NCBI GenBank assembly: GCA_903885855.1
Contig: CAISKG010000388.1
Span: 1-15,913, forward strand
DNA length: 15,913 nt
Origin: an uncultured Planctomycetaceae bacterium
GTDB taxonomy: Bacteria > Planctomycetota > Planctomycetia > Pirellulales > UBA1268
Direction of reading: 5' to 3'
Part shown: positions 5,929-14,788 of the stretch, in pieces
Position numbering within the stretch: position 1 is the first letter of the stretch
How the letters are laid out: every line of letters starts with the position of its first letter
Notes under the pieces: model-generated
Seen by the model: only the letters and a program-made list of their open reading frames with translations
Database searches by the model: none
What the model was told of the DNA's origin: nothing
Made by a program: the position numbers and the translations under genes

Positions 5929-7119
5929 ATGAATATCGTCGACCTCGTCAAGGACCAGCTCACCAGCCAGGTCCTCGGAAGCCTCGGCTCGCTCGTCGGT
6001 ACGAACGAGTCGCAGACCAAGACGGCGACCGCCGCCGCCGTGCCCGCGCTGCTCGGCGGCCTCGCCAAGCTCGCCGGCTCGTCGCAGGGTGCCGGGCAGA
6101 TCGCCAGTGCACTCGGCGGCCTCGATCTCGGCGCCCTCGGCAACCTCGCCGGCCTGCTCGGCGGCTCGAACGCCACCAAGGTCGCCGATAAGGGGGGCAG
6201 CCTCCTCGGCAGCCTGTTCGGCAACTCCTCCACCTCGCTGATCGTCGAGACGCTGGCGTCGTTCCTCGGGCTCAAGGGGAGCATGGCCCGCACGCTCCTG
6301 TCCTATCTGGCCCCGGTCGTGCTCGGCACCGTCGCCAAGCAGCTCACCTCGGGCGGCCGCTCGCTCGACGCCTCCGGGATCCAGAGCCTGTTCGCCGACC
6401 AGTCGCGCAACATCCAGTCGGCGCTGCCGGCCGGGCTGTCGCTCGGCGACTTCGGCGACATGGCCAAGGCCGCCATGTCGGCCGCGACCGGCGGCTCCTC
6501 GCCCGCCCCGCGCGGCGGCCACGTCGAGCGCCGTGAGCCCGAGTCCTCGGGCTTCCCGTCGTGGCTCCTCTGGGCAGCACTGCCGCTGATCGCCCTCGGC
6601 GCCTGGCTGCTGGTCAACCGCGACAAGGGCGGCAAGCCGGCCGACAAGTCGGCGATGGTCGGCGCCCAGACCGAGAAGATGAAGGAGATGATGCAGAAGA
6701 GCCAGGAGAAGGGCGAAGCGGCCGCCAGCAAGGCGGTCGACGGTGCGGCCAAGGCGGTCGACGCCGCGGCTGCGGCCGTCGCCGACGCCATCCCCGAGAT
6801 CGACATCACCAAGTTCGGCGGCGACGTCACGGGCCTGTTCGGCAAGCTGACCGACACCTTCAAGGGCATCACCGACGAGGCGTCGGCGAAGGCCGCGCTC
6901 CCGGGCCTCGAGGAGCTCGACGGCTTGCTCAAGGGCTACAAGCAGACGGCCGACAAGCTGCCCGACGCCGGCAAGGCGACGGTCAAGGAGATGGTCGGCA
7001 CGCAGCTCGGCGTCCTGAAGCCGATCGTCGACACCGTCCTCGCCATCCCCGGCGTGGGCGACATCCTCAAGCCGATCGTGGAGCCGATGCTCGAGACGCT
7101 CGGCAAGCTCGGCCTCTGA
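5929..7119 (+). CDS. DUF937 domain membrane protein
   Basis: The gene encodes 396 residues, with TGGAG 6 bases before the ATG. Residues 1 to about 170 match the DUF937 (YidB-like) pattern: an MNIVDLVKDQLTS start, Gly/Leu/Ala-rich repeats such as ALLGGLAKLAG and LGGLDLGALGNLAGLLGG, then SLIVETLASFLGL and SLFADQ. A flexible Ser/Pro/Arg linker (about 187-208) leads to one membrane helix (about 209-229, WLLWAALPLIALGAWLLVN) followed by RDKGGK. The positive-inside rule puts the C-terminal part in the cytoplasm only if the helix runs outward to inward, so topology is uncertain. A charged and Ala-rich, probably coiled, stretch (240-290) and a predicted amphipathic C-terminal domain (290-396) complete the protein. 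DUF937 has no firm biochemical role. The gene stands alone with its own promoter candidate and a strong terminator, so it is a single-gene transcription unit. Confidence 0.82.
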   Translation: MNIVDLVKDQLTSQVLGSLGSLVGTNESQTKTATAAAVPALLGGLAKLAGSSQGAGQIASALGGLDLGALGNLAGLLGGSNATKVADKGGSLLGSLFGNSSTSLIVETLASFLGLKGSMARTLLSYLAPVVLGTVAKQLTSGGRSLDASGIQSLFADQSRNIQSALPAGLSLGDFGDMAKAAMSAATGGSSPAPRGGHVERREPESSGFPSWLLWAALPLIALGAWLLVNRDKGGKPADKSAMVGAQTEKMKEMMQKSQEKGEAAASKAVDGAAKAVDAAAAAVADAIPEIDITKFGGDVTGLFGKLTDTFKGITDEASAKAALPGLEELDGLLKGYKQTADKLPDAGKATVKEMVGTQLGVLKPIVDTVLAIPGVGDILKPIVEPMLETLGKLGL

Positions 7120-7151
7120 TCGGGGCCGCGGCTTCCCTCAGACGGAACAGG

Positions 7152-7187
7152 GGTCGGGCCGGCGAAAGCCGGCCCGACCTTTTTTTT
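7152..7187 (+). terminator. strong intrinsic terminator of the DUF937 gene
   Basis: A perfect 12-bp GC-rich stem (7152-7163 pairing with 7168-7179) is closed by a GAAA tetraloop and followed by eight T residues (7180-7187). It begins 32 bases after the DUF937 stop codon. The T tract lies only on the + side. A transcript of the convergent acs gene would also form the stem, but with no U tract behind it. Confidence 0.95.
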
Positions 7188-7192
7188 CGCCC

Positions 7193-9157
7193 TCACTCGT
7201 CGTTGCCGCGCAGGTTCGCGAGCACCGTGTAATCCTCGAGCGTGGTGGTGTCGCCGACGGTCTCGCGGCCGGCGGCGATGTCGCGCAGCAGCCGCCGCAT
7301 GATCTTCCCGGAGCGGGTCTTGGGCAGCGCCGCGGCGAAGTGGATGTCGTCGGGCACGGCCAGCGCCCCGATCTGCTGGCGGACGTGCTTGCGCAGCGTC
7401 TCCTCGAGCGCCGGCCCCGGCTCGCCGCCGCGGAGCGTCACGAACACCGCCACCGCCTCCCCCTTGACCTCGTGCGGCCGCCCCACCGCCGCCGCCTCCG
7501 CGACCGTGGGGTGGCTCACCAGCGCGCTTTCGATCTCGATGGTCGAGAGCCGGTGGCCGGCGACGTTGAGGACGTCGTCGATGCGCCCCATGATCCAGTA
7601 GTAGCCGTCGCCGTCCTGGCGGGCGTTGTCGCCGGCCAGGTACTTCCCCGGAACCTTCGACCAGTAGGTGTCGACGAATCGCTCCTCGTCGCCCCACACA
7701 CCGCGCAGCATTCCCGGCCAGGGGCGCGTCATCACGAGCCAGCCCCCCTCGCCACGCGGCACCGGCTTGCCGTGGGCGTCGACGATCTCCGGCACCACGC
7801 CCGGCAGCGGCAGCGTGCAGCTGCCCGGTTTGGTGGGGGTGCAGCCGGGCAGCGGGCTCATCATGATCCCGCCGGTCTCGGTCTGCCACCACGTGTCGAC
7901 GATGGGGCAGCGGCCTCCGCCGATCGTCTCGTGGTACCACATCCAGGCCTCGGGATTGATCCCCTCGCCCACGGTGCCCAGGAGGCGCAGGCTCGAGAGG
8001 TCGCGGCCGCGGAGGTGCTCCGGGCCCCATTTCATGAACGACCGGATCGCCGTCGGGGCGGTGTAGAAGATCGTCGGCCGCTCCTCCTCCACGATCTGCC
8101 AGAAGCGCCCCTCGTGGGGGGCGTTGGGGGCCCCCTCGTAGATGAGGATGCTCGCCCCGGCGGCCAGCGGGCCGTAGGTGACGTAGCTGTGGCCGGTGAT
8201 CCAGCCGCAGTCGGCGGTGCACCAGAAGAGATCGTCGTCGCGCAGGTCGAAGACCCATTCCGCGGTGGTCTGCGCCCAGAGCACGTAGCCGGCGGAGGTG
8301 TGCTGGATGCCCTTCGGCTTGCCCGTCGAGCCGCTCGTGTAGAGGATGAACAGCGGCGCCTCGGAATCCATCGCTTCCGGCGGCGTGTCGGCGGGCATGC
8401 CGTCGACGAGGTCGTGCCACCACACGTCGCGGCCGGGCTTCATGTCCACCGGCTGGCCGGTGCGGCGCAGGACGACGACGTGCTTCACGGTGGGGCTCTT
8501 CTCGAGCGCCACGTCGACGTTCTTCTTCAGCGGCAGCTGCGCCCCGCGGCGCCAGCCGCCGTCGGCGGTGATCACGGCCACCGCCCGGGCGTCGTGGTTG
8601 CGGTCGGCGATGGCCTCGCTCGAGAAGCCGCCGAAGATCACCGAGTGCACCGCGCCGATCCGGGCGCAGGCCAGCATCGCGATCACCAGCTCCGGCGTCA
8701 TCGGCATGTAGATCGACACCACCTCGCCGGGGCGGATCCCCAGCCGCCGCAGCCCCGCCGCCACGCGGCAGACCTCGGCGTGGAGCTCGCGGTAGGTGAG
8801 CGTGCGGCGCTCGCCGAGGGGCTCGCCGACCCACACCAGCGCCGTCTTCTCCCCCTTGCCGGCGGCGAGGTGCCGGTCGAGGCAGGCCGCTGAGACGTTG
8901 AGCCGCCCCCCGACGAACCAGCGCACGTGCGGCGGCTGCCAGTCGAGGACGCGCTCGTAGGGGGTCGTCCAGGGAAGCGCCGCCGCGCGCTCGCCCCAGA
9001 ACGCCTCCGGATCCTTCCGCGCCGCGTCGTAGAGGCGGCCGTACTCCTCGAGCGACCCGATCCTCGCCCGGGAGGAGAAATCCCGCGGCGGCGGGAACAT
9101 CCGCTCCTCGTGCATCACGCTGGCCAGGGTTCCGGCAGGCTTGTGGGGCTCGCTCAT
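7193..9157 (-). CDS. acs: acetyl-CoA synthetase (AMP-forming)
   Basis: This 654-residue ANL-superfamily enzyme has the usual Acs length. It converts acetate, ATP and CoA to acetyl-CoA through acetyl-AMP in the cytoplasm. The nucleotide-binding loop is YTSGSTGKPKG (273-283). DTWWQTETGG (421-430) includes W424, the tryptophan that limits the acyl pocket to acetate. YWIMGRIDDVLNVAGHRLS (520-538) is the hinge and A8 region. The C-terminal PKTRSGKIMRR (612-622) carries the catalytic K618, the lysine that is reversibly acetylated in this family. The ATG at 9157 is chosen because GAGG lies 6 bases upstream; an in-frame start at 9217 would add 20 residues not seen in the family. The gene follows pfkA by 94 bases on the same strand. 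That gap holds its own TATGAT -10 candidate, so it may be transcribed both from pfkA and independently. Confidence 0.97.
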   Translation of the reverse strand: MSEPHKPAGTLASVMHEERMFPPPRDFSSRARIGSLEEYGRLYDAARKDPEAFWGERAAALPWTTPYERVLDWQPPHVRWFVGGRLNVSAACLDRHLAAGKGEKTALVWVGEPLGERRTLTYRELHAEVCRVAAGLRRLGIRPGEVVSIYMPMTPELVIAMLACARIGAVHSVIFGGFSSEAIADRNHDARAVAVITADGGWRRGAQLPLKKNVDVALEKSPTVKHVVVLRRTGQPVDMKPGRDVWWHDLVDGMPADTPPEAMDSEAPLFILYTSGSTGKPKGIQHTSAGYVLWAQTTAEWVFDLRDDDLFWCTADCGWITGHSYVTYGPLAAGASILIYEGAPNAPHEGRFWQIVEEERPTIFYTAPTAIRSFMKWGPEHLRGRDLSSLRLLGTVGEGINPEAWMWYHETIGGGRCPIVDTWWQTETGGIMMSPLPGCTPTKPGSCTLPLPGVVPEIVDAHGKPVPRGEGGWLVMTRPWPGMLRGVWGDEERFVDTYWSKVPGKYLAGDNARQDGDGYYWIMGRIDDVLNVAGHRLSTIEIESALVSHPTVAEAAAVGRPHEVKGEAVAVFVTLRGGEPGPALEETLRKHVRQQIGALAVPDDIHFAAALPKTRSGKIMRRLLRDIAAGRETVGDTTTLEDYTVLANLRGNDE

Positions 9158-9212
9158 GGGATCCTCGGGGGCGGGGCGGGCGCCCCCCGGAACGGCCCCG
9201 GAAGGCCCGCCG

Positions 9213-9218
9213 ATCATA
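9213..9218 (-). promoter_or_regulatory. TATGAT -10 candidate for acs
   Basis: On the minus strand GGTATGATCGG, in the 94-bp pfkA-acs gap, contains TATGAT, a five-of-six match to the -10 consensus. It would start transcription about 50 bases before the acs ATG. No -35 is recognisable 16-18 bases upstream. Confidence 0.35.
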
Positions 9219-9251
9219 CCGCACGCCCGGCGGCCGGAAGGGGCGCCGCGG

Positions 9252-10373
<1,122 letters not shown>

Positions 10374-10417
10374 GCGCGGGCGTCTCCTGCGGATTGCAAC
10401 GAGTGTACCGCACGTAC

Positions 10418-10437
10418 CGGCGCCGCCCGCGGCGCCG
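10418..10437. repeat. pair of 8-bp self-palindromic repeats between pfkA and rfbF
   Basis: CGGCGCCG occurs twice, at 10418-10425 and 10430-10437, with CCCG between. Each copy is its own reverse complement, so the pair is both a direct and an inverted repeat and can form an 8-bp hairpin with a 4-base loop. It ends 12 bases before the TATACT at 10450, where a -35 would be expected. This is a candidate regulator site; chance is a real alternative in such GC-rich DNA. Confidence 0.4.
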
Positions 10438-10449
10438 CATGGCGAGGGG

Positions 10450-10455
10450 TATACT
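10450..10455 (+). promoter_or_regulatory. TATACT -10 candidate for the dideoxysugar operon
   Basis: TATACT in the context GGGGTATACTCTCC matches the -10 consensus at five of six positions and lies 64 bases before the rfbF start codon. It stands out in otherwise GC-rich sequence. No -35 is visible; the palindromic repeat pair occupies that position, so activation by a regulator or an alternative sigma factor is possible. Confidence 0.45.
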
Positions 10456-10519
10456 CTCCTCGAAAAGACGCGTGGCCGCACCGCCCGAGCGGGGTGGGCG
10501 CATCGCCGGGAGCGGTCCG

Positions 10520-11302
10520 ATGGACGTGGTGATCCTGTGCGGTGGCAAGGGCACCCGCATGCGCGAGGAGACCGAATACCGCCCCAAGCCGATGGTCGAG
10601 GTGGGGGGACGGCCGCTGCTCTGGCACATCATGCGGCTCTTCGCCCACCACGGCATGGACCGCTTCATCCTCTGCCTGGGCTACAAGGGGAGCGTGATCC
10701 GCGACTATTTCCTCGACTTCGAGGCCCGGTCGCGCGACTGCACGGTGCGCTACGACGACGCCGGCGGCCGCCGGGTGGAATGCCACGGCGCCCCCGAGCA
10801 TCCCCCCTTCTCCGTGACGCTCGTCGACACCGGGCAGGAAACCCTCACCGGCGGGCGCGTGAAGCGGATCGAGCCCCACATCACCGGCGACACGTTCGTC
10901 GTCACCTACGGCGACGGGCTGGCCGACGTCGATCTCCGCCGGTTGGTCGACTTCCACCGCGCCCACGGCCGGGTGGCCACGGTCACGGCCGTGCAGCCCT
11001 GGTCGCGCTTCGGGCTGCTGTCGATCGACGGCGACTCGCGCGTCACACGCTTCGCCGAGAAGGCCCGCGTCGAGGGCTGGATCAACGCCGGGTTCTTCGT
11101 CTTCGACCGGCGCATCTTCGACTATCTCCGCGGGGGCGACGGCGAGGCGCTGGAGGCGGTGCCGCTGGAGCGGCTGGCCGCCGACGGCGAGTTGATGGCC
11201 TACCGGCACGAGGGATCGTTCCTCGCCGTCGACACCTACCGCGACTACCTCCAGGTCAACGACCTGTGGCAGCGCGGGGCCGCCCCGTGGAAGGTGTGGT
11301 GA
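10520..11302 (+). CDS. rfbF: glucose-1-phosphate cytidylyltransferase
   Basis: This 260-residue enzyme, the normal family length, makes CDP-glucose from CTP and glucose 1-phosphate. That is the first committed step to CDP-linked 3,6-dideoxyhexoses. The nucleotide-binding signature is ILCGGKGTRMREET (5-18), followed by YRPKPMVEVGGRPLLWHIM (20-38). YGDGLADVD (130-138) holds the metal-binding aspartate. VEGWINAGFFVF (184-195) and the end PWKVW are characteristic of RfbF rather than of glucose-1-phosphate thymidylyl- or uridylyltransferases. The ATG at 10520 has GGGAG 7 bases upstream and begins directly at the conserved N-terminus. The gene opens the five-gene operon; its stop overlaps the start of rfbG by four bases (GTGA). 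Confidence 0.96.
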   Translation: MDVVILCGGKGTRMREETEYRPKPMVEVGGRPLLWHIMRLFAHHGMDRFILCLGYKGSVIRDYFLDFEARSRDCTVRYDDAGGRRVECHGAPEHPPFSVTLVDTGQETLTGGRVKRIEPHITGDTFVVTYGDGLADVDLRRLVDFHRAHGRVATVTAVQPWSRFGLLSIDGDSRVTRFAEKARVEGWINAGFFVFDRRIFDYLRGGDGEALEAVPLERLAADGELMAYRHEGSFLAVDTYRDYLQVNDLWQRGAAPWKVW

Positions 11303-12399
11303 GCGGCATGGCGGCCGGGGATGGGATCGCATGGGGCGGCCGGCGCGTGTTCGTCACGGGCCACACCGGATTCAAGGGCGCCTGGCTGGTGCAAGCGCTC
11401 GCCCGGCAGGGGGCCGAGGTGACCGGCTACGCCCTCCCCCCTCCGACCACGCCGTCGCTGTTCGAGGCGGCGGGGGTGGCGGGGCTCCTCCGCCGGCACG
11501 TCACGGGCGACGTCCGCGACGCGGAGCACCTCGCGGCCGAGCTCGCCGCGGCCCGGCCCGAGGCGGTGTTCCACCTGGCGGCGCAGGCCCTCGTGCGGCG
11601 CGGCCACCGCGAGCCGGTGGAGACGTTCGCCACCAACGTCACCGGCACCGCCGCGCTCCTCGAGGCCGTCCGCCGCGCCGCGATCCCCTGCGCCGTGATC
11701 GTCGTCACGAGCGACAAGTGCTACGAGCCGCACGACGACGGCCGGCCCCACCGCGAGGAGGACGCCCTCGGCGGCCGCGACCCCTACTCCGCGAGCAAGG
11801 CCTGCGCGGAGCTCGTGGCCGCCGCGGCGCGACGCTCCTCGTTCCCCCCCGAGCGGCTCGTCGACCACGGCGTGCAGGTGGCCACCGTCCGGGCGGGGAA
11901 CGTCGTCGGCGGCGGCGACTGGGCCGAGGACCGGCTCGTCACCGACCTCGTCGCCGCCCGCACGGCGGGGCGACCGGTGAAGCTGCGCCACCCGGACGCC
12001 ATCCGCCCCTGGCAGCACGTCCTCGATCCGCTCTCGGGCTACCTCGACCTCGCGGCGCGGATGCTCCGCGATCCGGCGGCAGGGTACGGTCGCGCCTGGA
12101 ACTTCGGCCCCCTGCCCGGCGGAGACCTGACCGTGGCGGCGTTCGTGGAGGCCTTCTTCGCCGCCGCGGGGGGTGGATCGTGGATCAGCGCCGCCGATCC
12201 GCGCGCCCCCGTCGAGACCGTCGTGCTCCGCCTCGCGGTGGACCGCGCCGTGGCCGATCTCGGCTGGCGGCCGCGGTTCGCACCGACGGTGGCCATCGCG
12301 CGCACGGCGGCGTGGTACCGCGGATTCTCCGCCGATCCGTCGGCCGCGCGCCGCCTCTGCGACGACGACTTCCGGGCCCACGAGGAGGCCTCGGCATGA
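11299..12399 (+). CDS. rfbG: CDP-glucose 4,6-dehydratase
   Basis: This extended short-chain dehydrogenase (366 residues from the chosen start) converts CDP-glucose to CDP-4-keto-6-deoxyglucose with bound NAD. The cofactor loop is VTGHTGFKGAWL (19-30). FHLAAQALVR (91-100) and TSDKCYEP (137-144) are specific to CDP-glucose dehydratases. The catalytic pair is Y163 and K167 in YSASK. GNVVGGGDWAEDRLVTD (200-216) and RPWQHVLDPLSGYL (236-249) complete the family pattern. Three start codons are possible: GTG 11296, GTG 11299 and ATG 11308. I choose 11299 because its GTGA overlaps the rfbF stop exactly as at the three other junctions of the operon, with GGAAGG 4 bases upstream. ATG 11308 is a fair alternative and would shorten the protein by three residues. 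Confidence 0.94.
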   Translation: MSGMAAGDGIAWGGRRVFVTGHTGFKGAWLVQALARQGAEVTGYALPPPTTPSLFEAAGVAGLLRRHVTGDVRDAEHLAAELAAARPEAVFHLAAQALVRRGHREPVETFATNVTGTAALLEAVRRAAIPCAVIVVTSDKCYEPHDDGRPHREEDALGGRDPYSASKACAELVAAAARRSSFPPERLVDHGVQVATVRAGNVVGGGDWAEDRLVTDLVAARTAGRPVKLRHPDAIRPWQHVLDPLSGYLDLAARMLRDPAAGYGRAWNFGPLPGGDLTVAAFVEAFFAAAGGGSWISAADPRAPVETVVLRLAVDRAVADLGWRPRFAPTVAIARTAAWYRGFSADPSAARRLCDDDFRAHEEASA

Positions 12400-13445
12400 C
12401 TGCACCCGGCCGCCTGCCCGATCCCGCCGGGCCCGAGATCGCGCCGGCCGCGGCACCGCGGCCCGCCCGCGCGCGGGTGACGATCGTCCTTCCCTGCCGC
12501 AACGAGGAGGCCAATCTCGAGGAACTGCACGCCCGCCTCGACCGCGTCGTGGCCTGCCTCCCCCACGACGTCCGCTTCCTGTTCGTCGACAACGCCTCCA
12601 CCGACGGCACGGCCGCGCGGCTGCGGGAGCTGGCGGCCCGCGACCCGCGCGTGACCGTGATCGTCAACGCCCGCGACTTCGGCCACGTGCGCTCGCCGTT
12701 CCACGGTCTGATGCAGGCCCCGGGCGACTGCGTGGTGATGATGTGCACCGACCTGCAGGATCCGCCGGAACTGCTCCCCGACTTCCTCCGCGCCTGGGAG
12801 GGGGGGGCCGCCATGGTCGTGGGGCGGAAGACGTCGAGCGCCGAGTCGCGCACGCTGTGGCTGGCGCGGTCGGCCTTCTATTGGCTCGCGCGCTCGATCG
12901 CCGACGTCGAGCTCCTCGAGCACGTCACCGGCTTCGGCCTCTACGACCGGCGGGCGATCGAGATCATGCGATCCTCCGCCGACCCCTACCCCTACCTGCG
13001 CGGGATGATCGTCGACATCGGCCTGCCGTTCGCCGTCATCCCCTACCAGCAGCCGCTGCGGCGGCGCGGCCTGACGAAGAACAACTTCCTCACGCTCTTC
13101 GACATGGCGATGCTCGGCTTCACGAGCCACTCGCGCCTCCCGCTGCGGCTGGCGACGATGGCGGGCTTCGCGATGGCGGCGCTGTCGCTGGCGGTGGCGC
13201 TGGTGTTCCTGGTGCTCAAGCTCGCCTTCTGGGACCGCTTCCCGGCCGGCTACGCGCCGGCGGTGATCGGCGTCTTCTTCCTGGGATCGCTGCAGATCTT
13301 CCTGGTGGGGATCCTCGGGGAGTACGTGGGGGCGATCCTCACGCAGGTGCGGCGGCGGCCCTGGGTGGTGGAGGAGGAGCGCTTCGGAGCGCCGTTGGAC
13401 GCCGACCCGCCCGCGGCCTCCGCGTCGGGGGAGGCACGGCCATGA
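12396..13445 (+). CDS. GT2 glycosyltransferase with C-terminal membrane anchor (DPM1/GtrB-like)
   Basis: The gene encodes 349 residues, starting in an ATGA overlap with rfbG and with GAGGAGG 7 bases upstream. After a Pro/Ala-rich N-terminal tail of about 26 residues comes a family 2 GT-A domain. VTIVLPCRNEEANLEEL (28-44) binds the nucleotide. FVDNASTDGT (63-72) and CTDLQDPPELL (117-127) follow; the last holds the metal-binding aspartates. RRRGLTKNNFLTLFDMAM (222-239) resembles the acceptor-loop region of polyprenyl-phosphate glycosyltransferases. Two hydrophobic segments (about 252-276 and 285-315) anchor it in the inner membrane. By family, such enzymes move a sugar from a nucleotide donor to undecaprenyl phosphate or decorate lipid-linked glycans. 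Its place between rfbG and rfbH suggests that it uses the operon's deoxysugar, but donor and acceptor are inference. Confidence 0.88.
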   Translation: MTAPGRLPDPAGPEIAPAAAPRPARARVTIVLPCRNEEANLEELHARLDRVVACLPHDVRFLFVDNASTDGTAARLRELAARDPRVTVIVNARDFGHVRSPFHGLMQAPGDCVVMMCTDLQDPPELLPDFLRAWEGGAAMVVGRKTSSAESRTLWLARSAFYWLARSIADVELLEHVTGFGLYDRRAIEIMRSSADPYPYLRGMIVDIGLPFAVIPYQQPLRRRGLTKNNFLTLFDMAMLGFTSHSRLPLRLATMAGFAMAALSLAVALVFLVLKLAFWDRFPAGYAPAVIGVFFLGSLQIFLVGILGEYVGAILTQVRRRPWVVEEERFGAPLDADPPAASASGEARP

Positions 13446-14788
13446 GCGACCCGGGCACCCCGCGCTCCGCCGACGCCATCCGCGAGCGGATCCGCGCGCT
13501 GGTGGCGGAATACCACGCGGCCGCGTTCCCCGGCCGGGACTTCGCCCCCGGCGATCCGGTGCCCGTGGCCGGGCGCGTGTTCGACGAGCGCGAGCTGCAG
13601 GCGCTGGTCGATTCCGGGCTCGATTTCTGGCTCACCACCGGGCGCTTCGCCGCGGAGTTCGAGCGCCGCTTCGCCGACCGCGTCGCGGCCCGTTTCGCGA
13701 GCCTCGTCAACTCCGGCTCCAGCGCCAACCTCCTGGCGGTCACGGCGCTCACGAGCCCCAAGCTCGGCGCCGACCGGCTGGCCCCCGGCGACGAGGTGAT
13801 CACCGTCGCCGCGGGCTTCCCCACGACCGTCAATCCGATCCTCCAGAACCGGCTCGTGCCGGTGTTCGTCGACGTCGAGCACCCCGAAAGCCGCGCCTCC
13901 TACGCCGTCGATTCCGCCCGGCTGGAGGCGGCCGTCGGCCCGCGCACGCGCGCCGTCGTCCTCGCCCACACCCTCGGCAACCCCTTCGACTGCGGCGCCG
14001 TGGCCGACATCTGCCGGCGCCACGGCCTGTGGCTCGTGGAGGATTGCTGCGACGCCCTCGGCGCCGAGTGGGGCGGCCGCCACGTGGGGGGCTTCGGCGA
14101 CCTCGCCAGCTGCAGCTTCTACCCCGCGCACCACATCACGATGGGGGAGGGTGGGGTGGTGTTCGGCGCGAGCCCGCGCCTGGAGAAGCTCGTGGAGAGC
14201 TTCCGCGACTGGGGCCGCGACTGCTGGTGCGAGCCGGGCCACGACGACACCTGCGGCAAGCGCTTCGACTGGCAGCTCGGCGACCTCCCCCACGGCTACG
14301 ACCACAAGTACGTCTATTCCCACGTCGGCTACAACCTCAAGGCCACCGACATGCAGGCCGCCGTCGGCGTCGCCCAGCTCGACAAGCTCGACGCCTTCGT
14401 CGCCGCGCGGCGGCGCAACTACGACCGCCTCCGCGCCGGCCTCGAGCCGCTGGCCGACGTGCTCGTCCTCCCCGAGGCCACGCCGGGATCGGCGCCGAGC
14501 TGGTTCGGTTTCCCCCTTTCGGTGCGCCCCACGGCCGGCTTCACACGCCGCGATCTGGTGCGCCACCTCGACGCGGCGCGGATCGGCACCCGGCAGCTCT
14601 TCGGCGGCAACCTCCTGCGGCAGCCCGCCTACCAGGGGCTCGAGATCCGCGCCGCCGGGCCGCTCGACGGGGCCGACTACATCACGCGCCACACCCTCTG
14701 GCTCGGCGTCTACCCCGGCCTCACCGACGCGATGATCGACTTCACGATCGCGTCCGTCGCCGCCTTCGTGCGGGGGCGGCGGTCGTGA
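13442..14788 (+). CDS. rfbH: CDP-4-keto-6-deoxyglucose 3-dehydrase (E1)
   Basis: This 448-residue member of the aspartate-aminotransferase-fold DegT family uses pyridoxamine phosphate and an Fe-S cluster to remove the C3 hydroxyl of CDP-4-keto-6-deoxyglucose. In SFYPAHHITMGEGG (225-238) the usual catalytic lysine is replaced by H230, as in Yersinia E1. D204 in EDCCDALG contacts the cofactor ring. The cluster ligand pattern C-X57-C-X1-C-X7-C is present exactly, as C203, C261, C263 and C271. This separates it from ordinary sugar aminotransferases. It starts in an ATGA overlap with the GT2 gene and ends in a GTGA overlap with the SDR gene. The reaction needs an electron-donating reductase (E3, RfbI/AscD type). 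None is encoded in the window, so one may lie downstream or elsewhere. Confidence 0.96.
   Translation: MSDPGTPRSADAIRERIRALVAEYHAAAFPGRDFAPGDPVPVAGRVFDERELQALVDSGLDFWLTTGRFAAEFERRFADRVAARFASLVNSGSSANLLAVTALTSPKLGADRLAPGDEVITVAAGFPTTVNPILQNRLVPVFVDVEHPESRASYAVDSARLEAAVGPRTRAVVLAHTLGNPFDCGAVADICRRHGLWLVEDCCDALGAEWGGRHVGGFGDLASCSFYPAHHITMGEGGVVFGASPRLEKLVESFRDWGRDCWCEPGHDDTCGKRFDWQLGDLPHGYDHKYVYSHVGYNLKATDMQAAVGVAQLDKLDAFVAARRRNYDRLRAGLEPLADVLVLPEATPGSAPSWFGFPLSVRPTAGFTRRDLVRHLDAARIGTRQLFGGNLLRQPAYQGLEIRAAGPLDGADYITRHTLWLGVYPGLTDAMIDFTIASVAAFVRGRRS

Noticed and set aside
5658..6293. N-terminal extension of the U32 protein by up to 212 residues
   Set aside because: The extension runs antisense through the intergenic control region into the DUF937 gene and has no U32 similarity; the family start aligns with the ATG at 5657.
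9158..9217. Longer N-terminus for Acs from an in-frame start at 9217
   Set aside because: The extra 20 residues are Gly/Pro-rich and unlike Acs N-termini, and the ATG at 9157 has a good GAGG site. The region also carries the -10 candidate.
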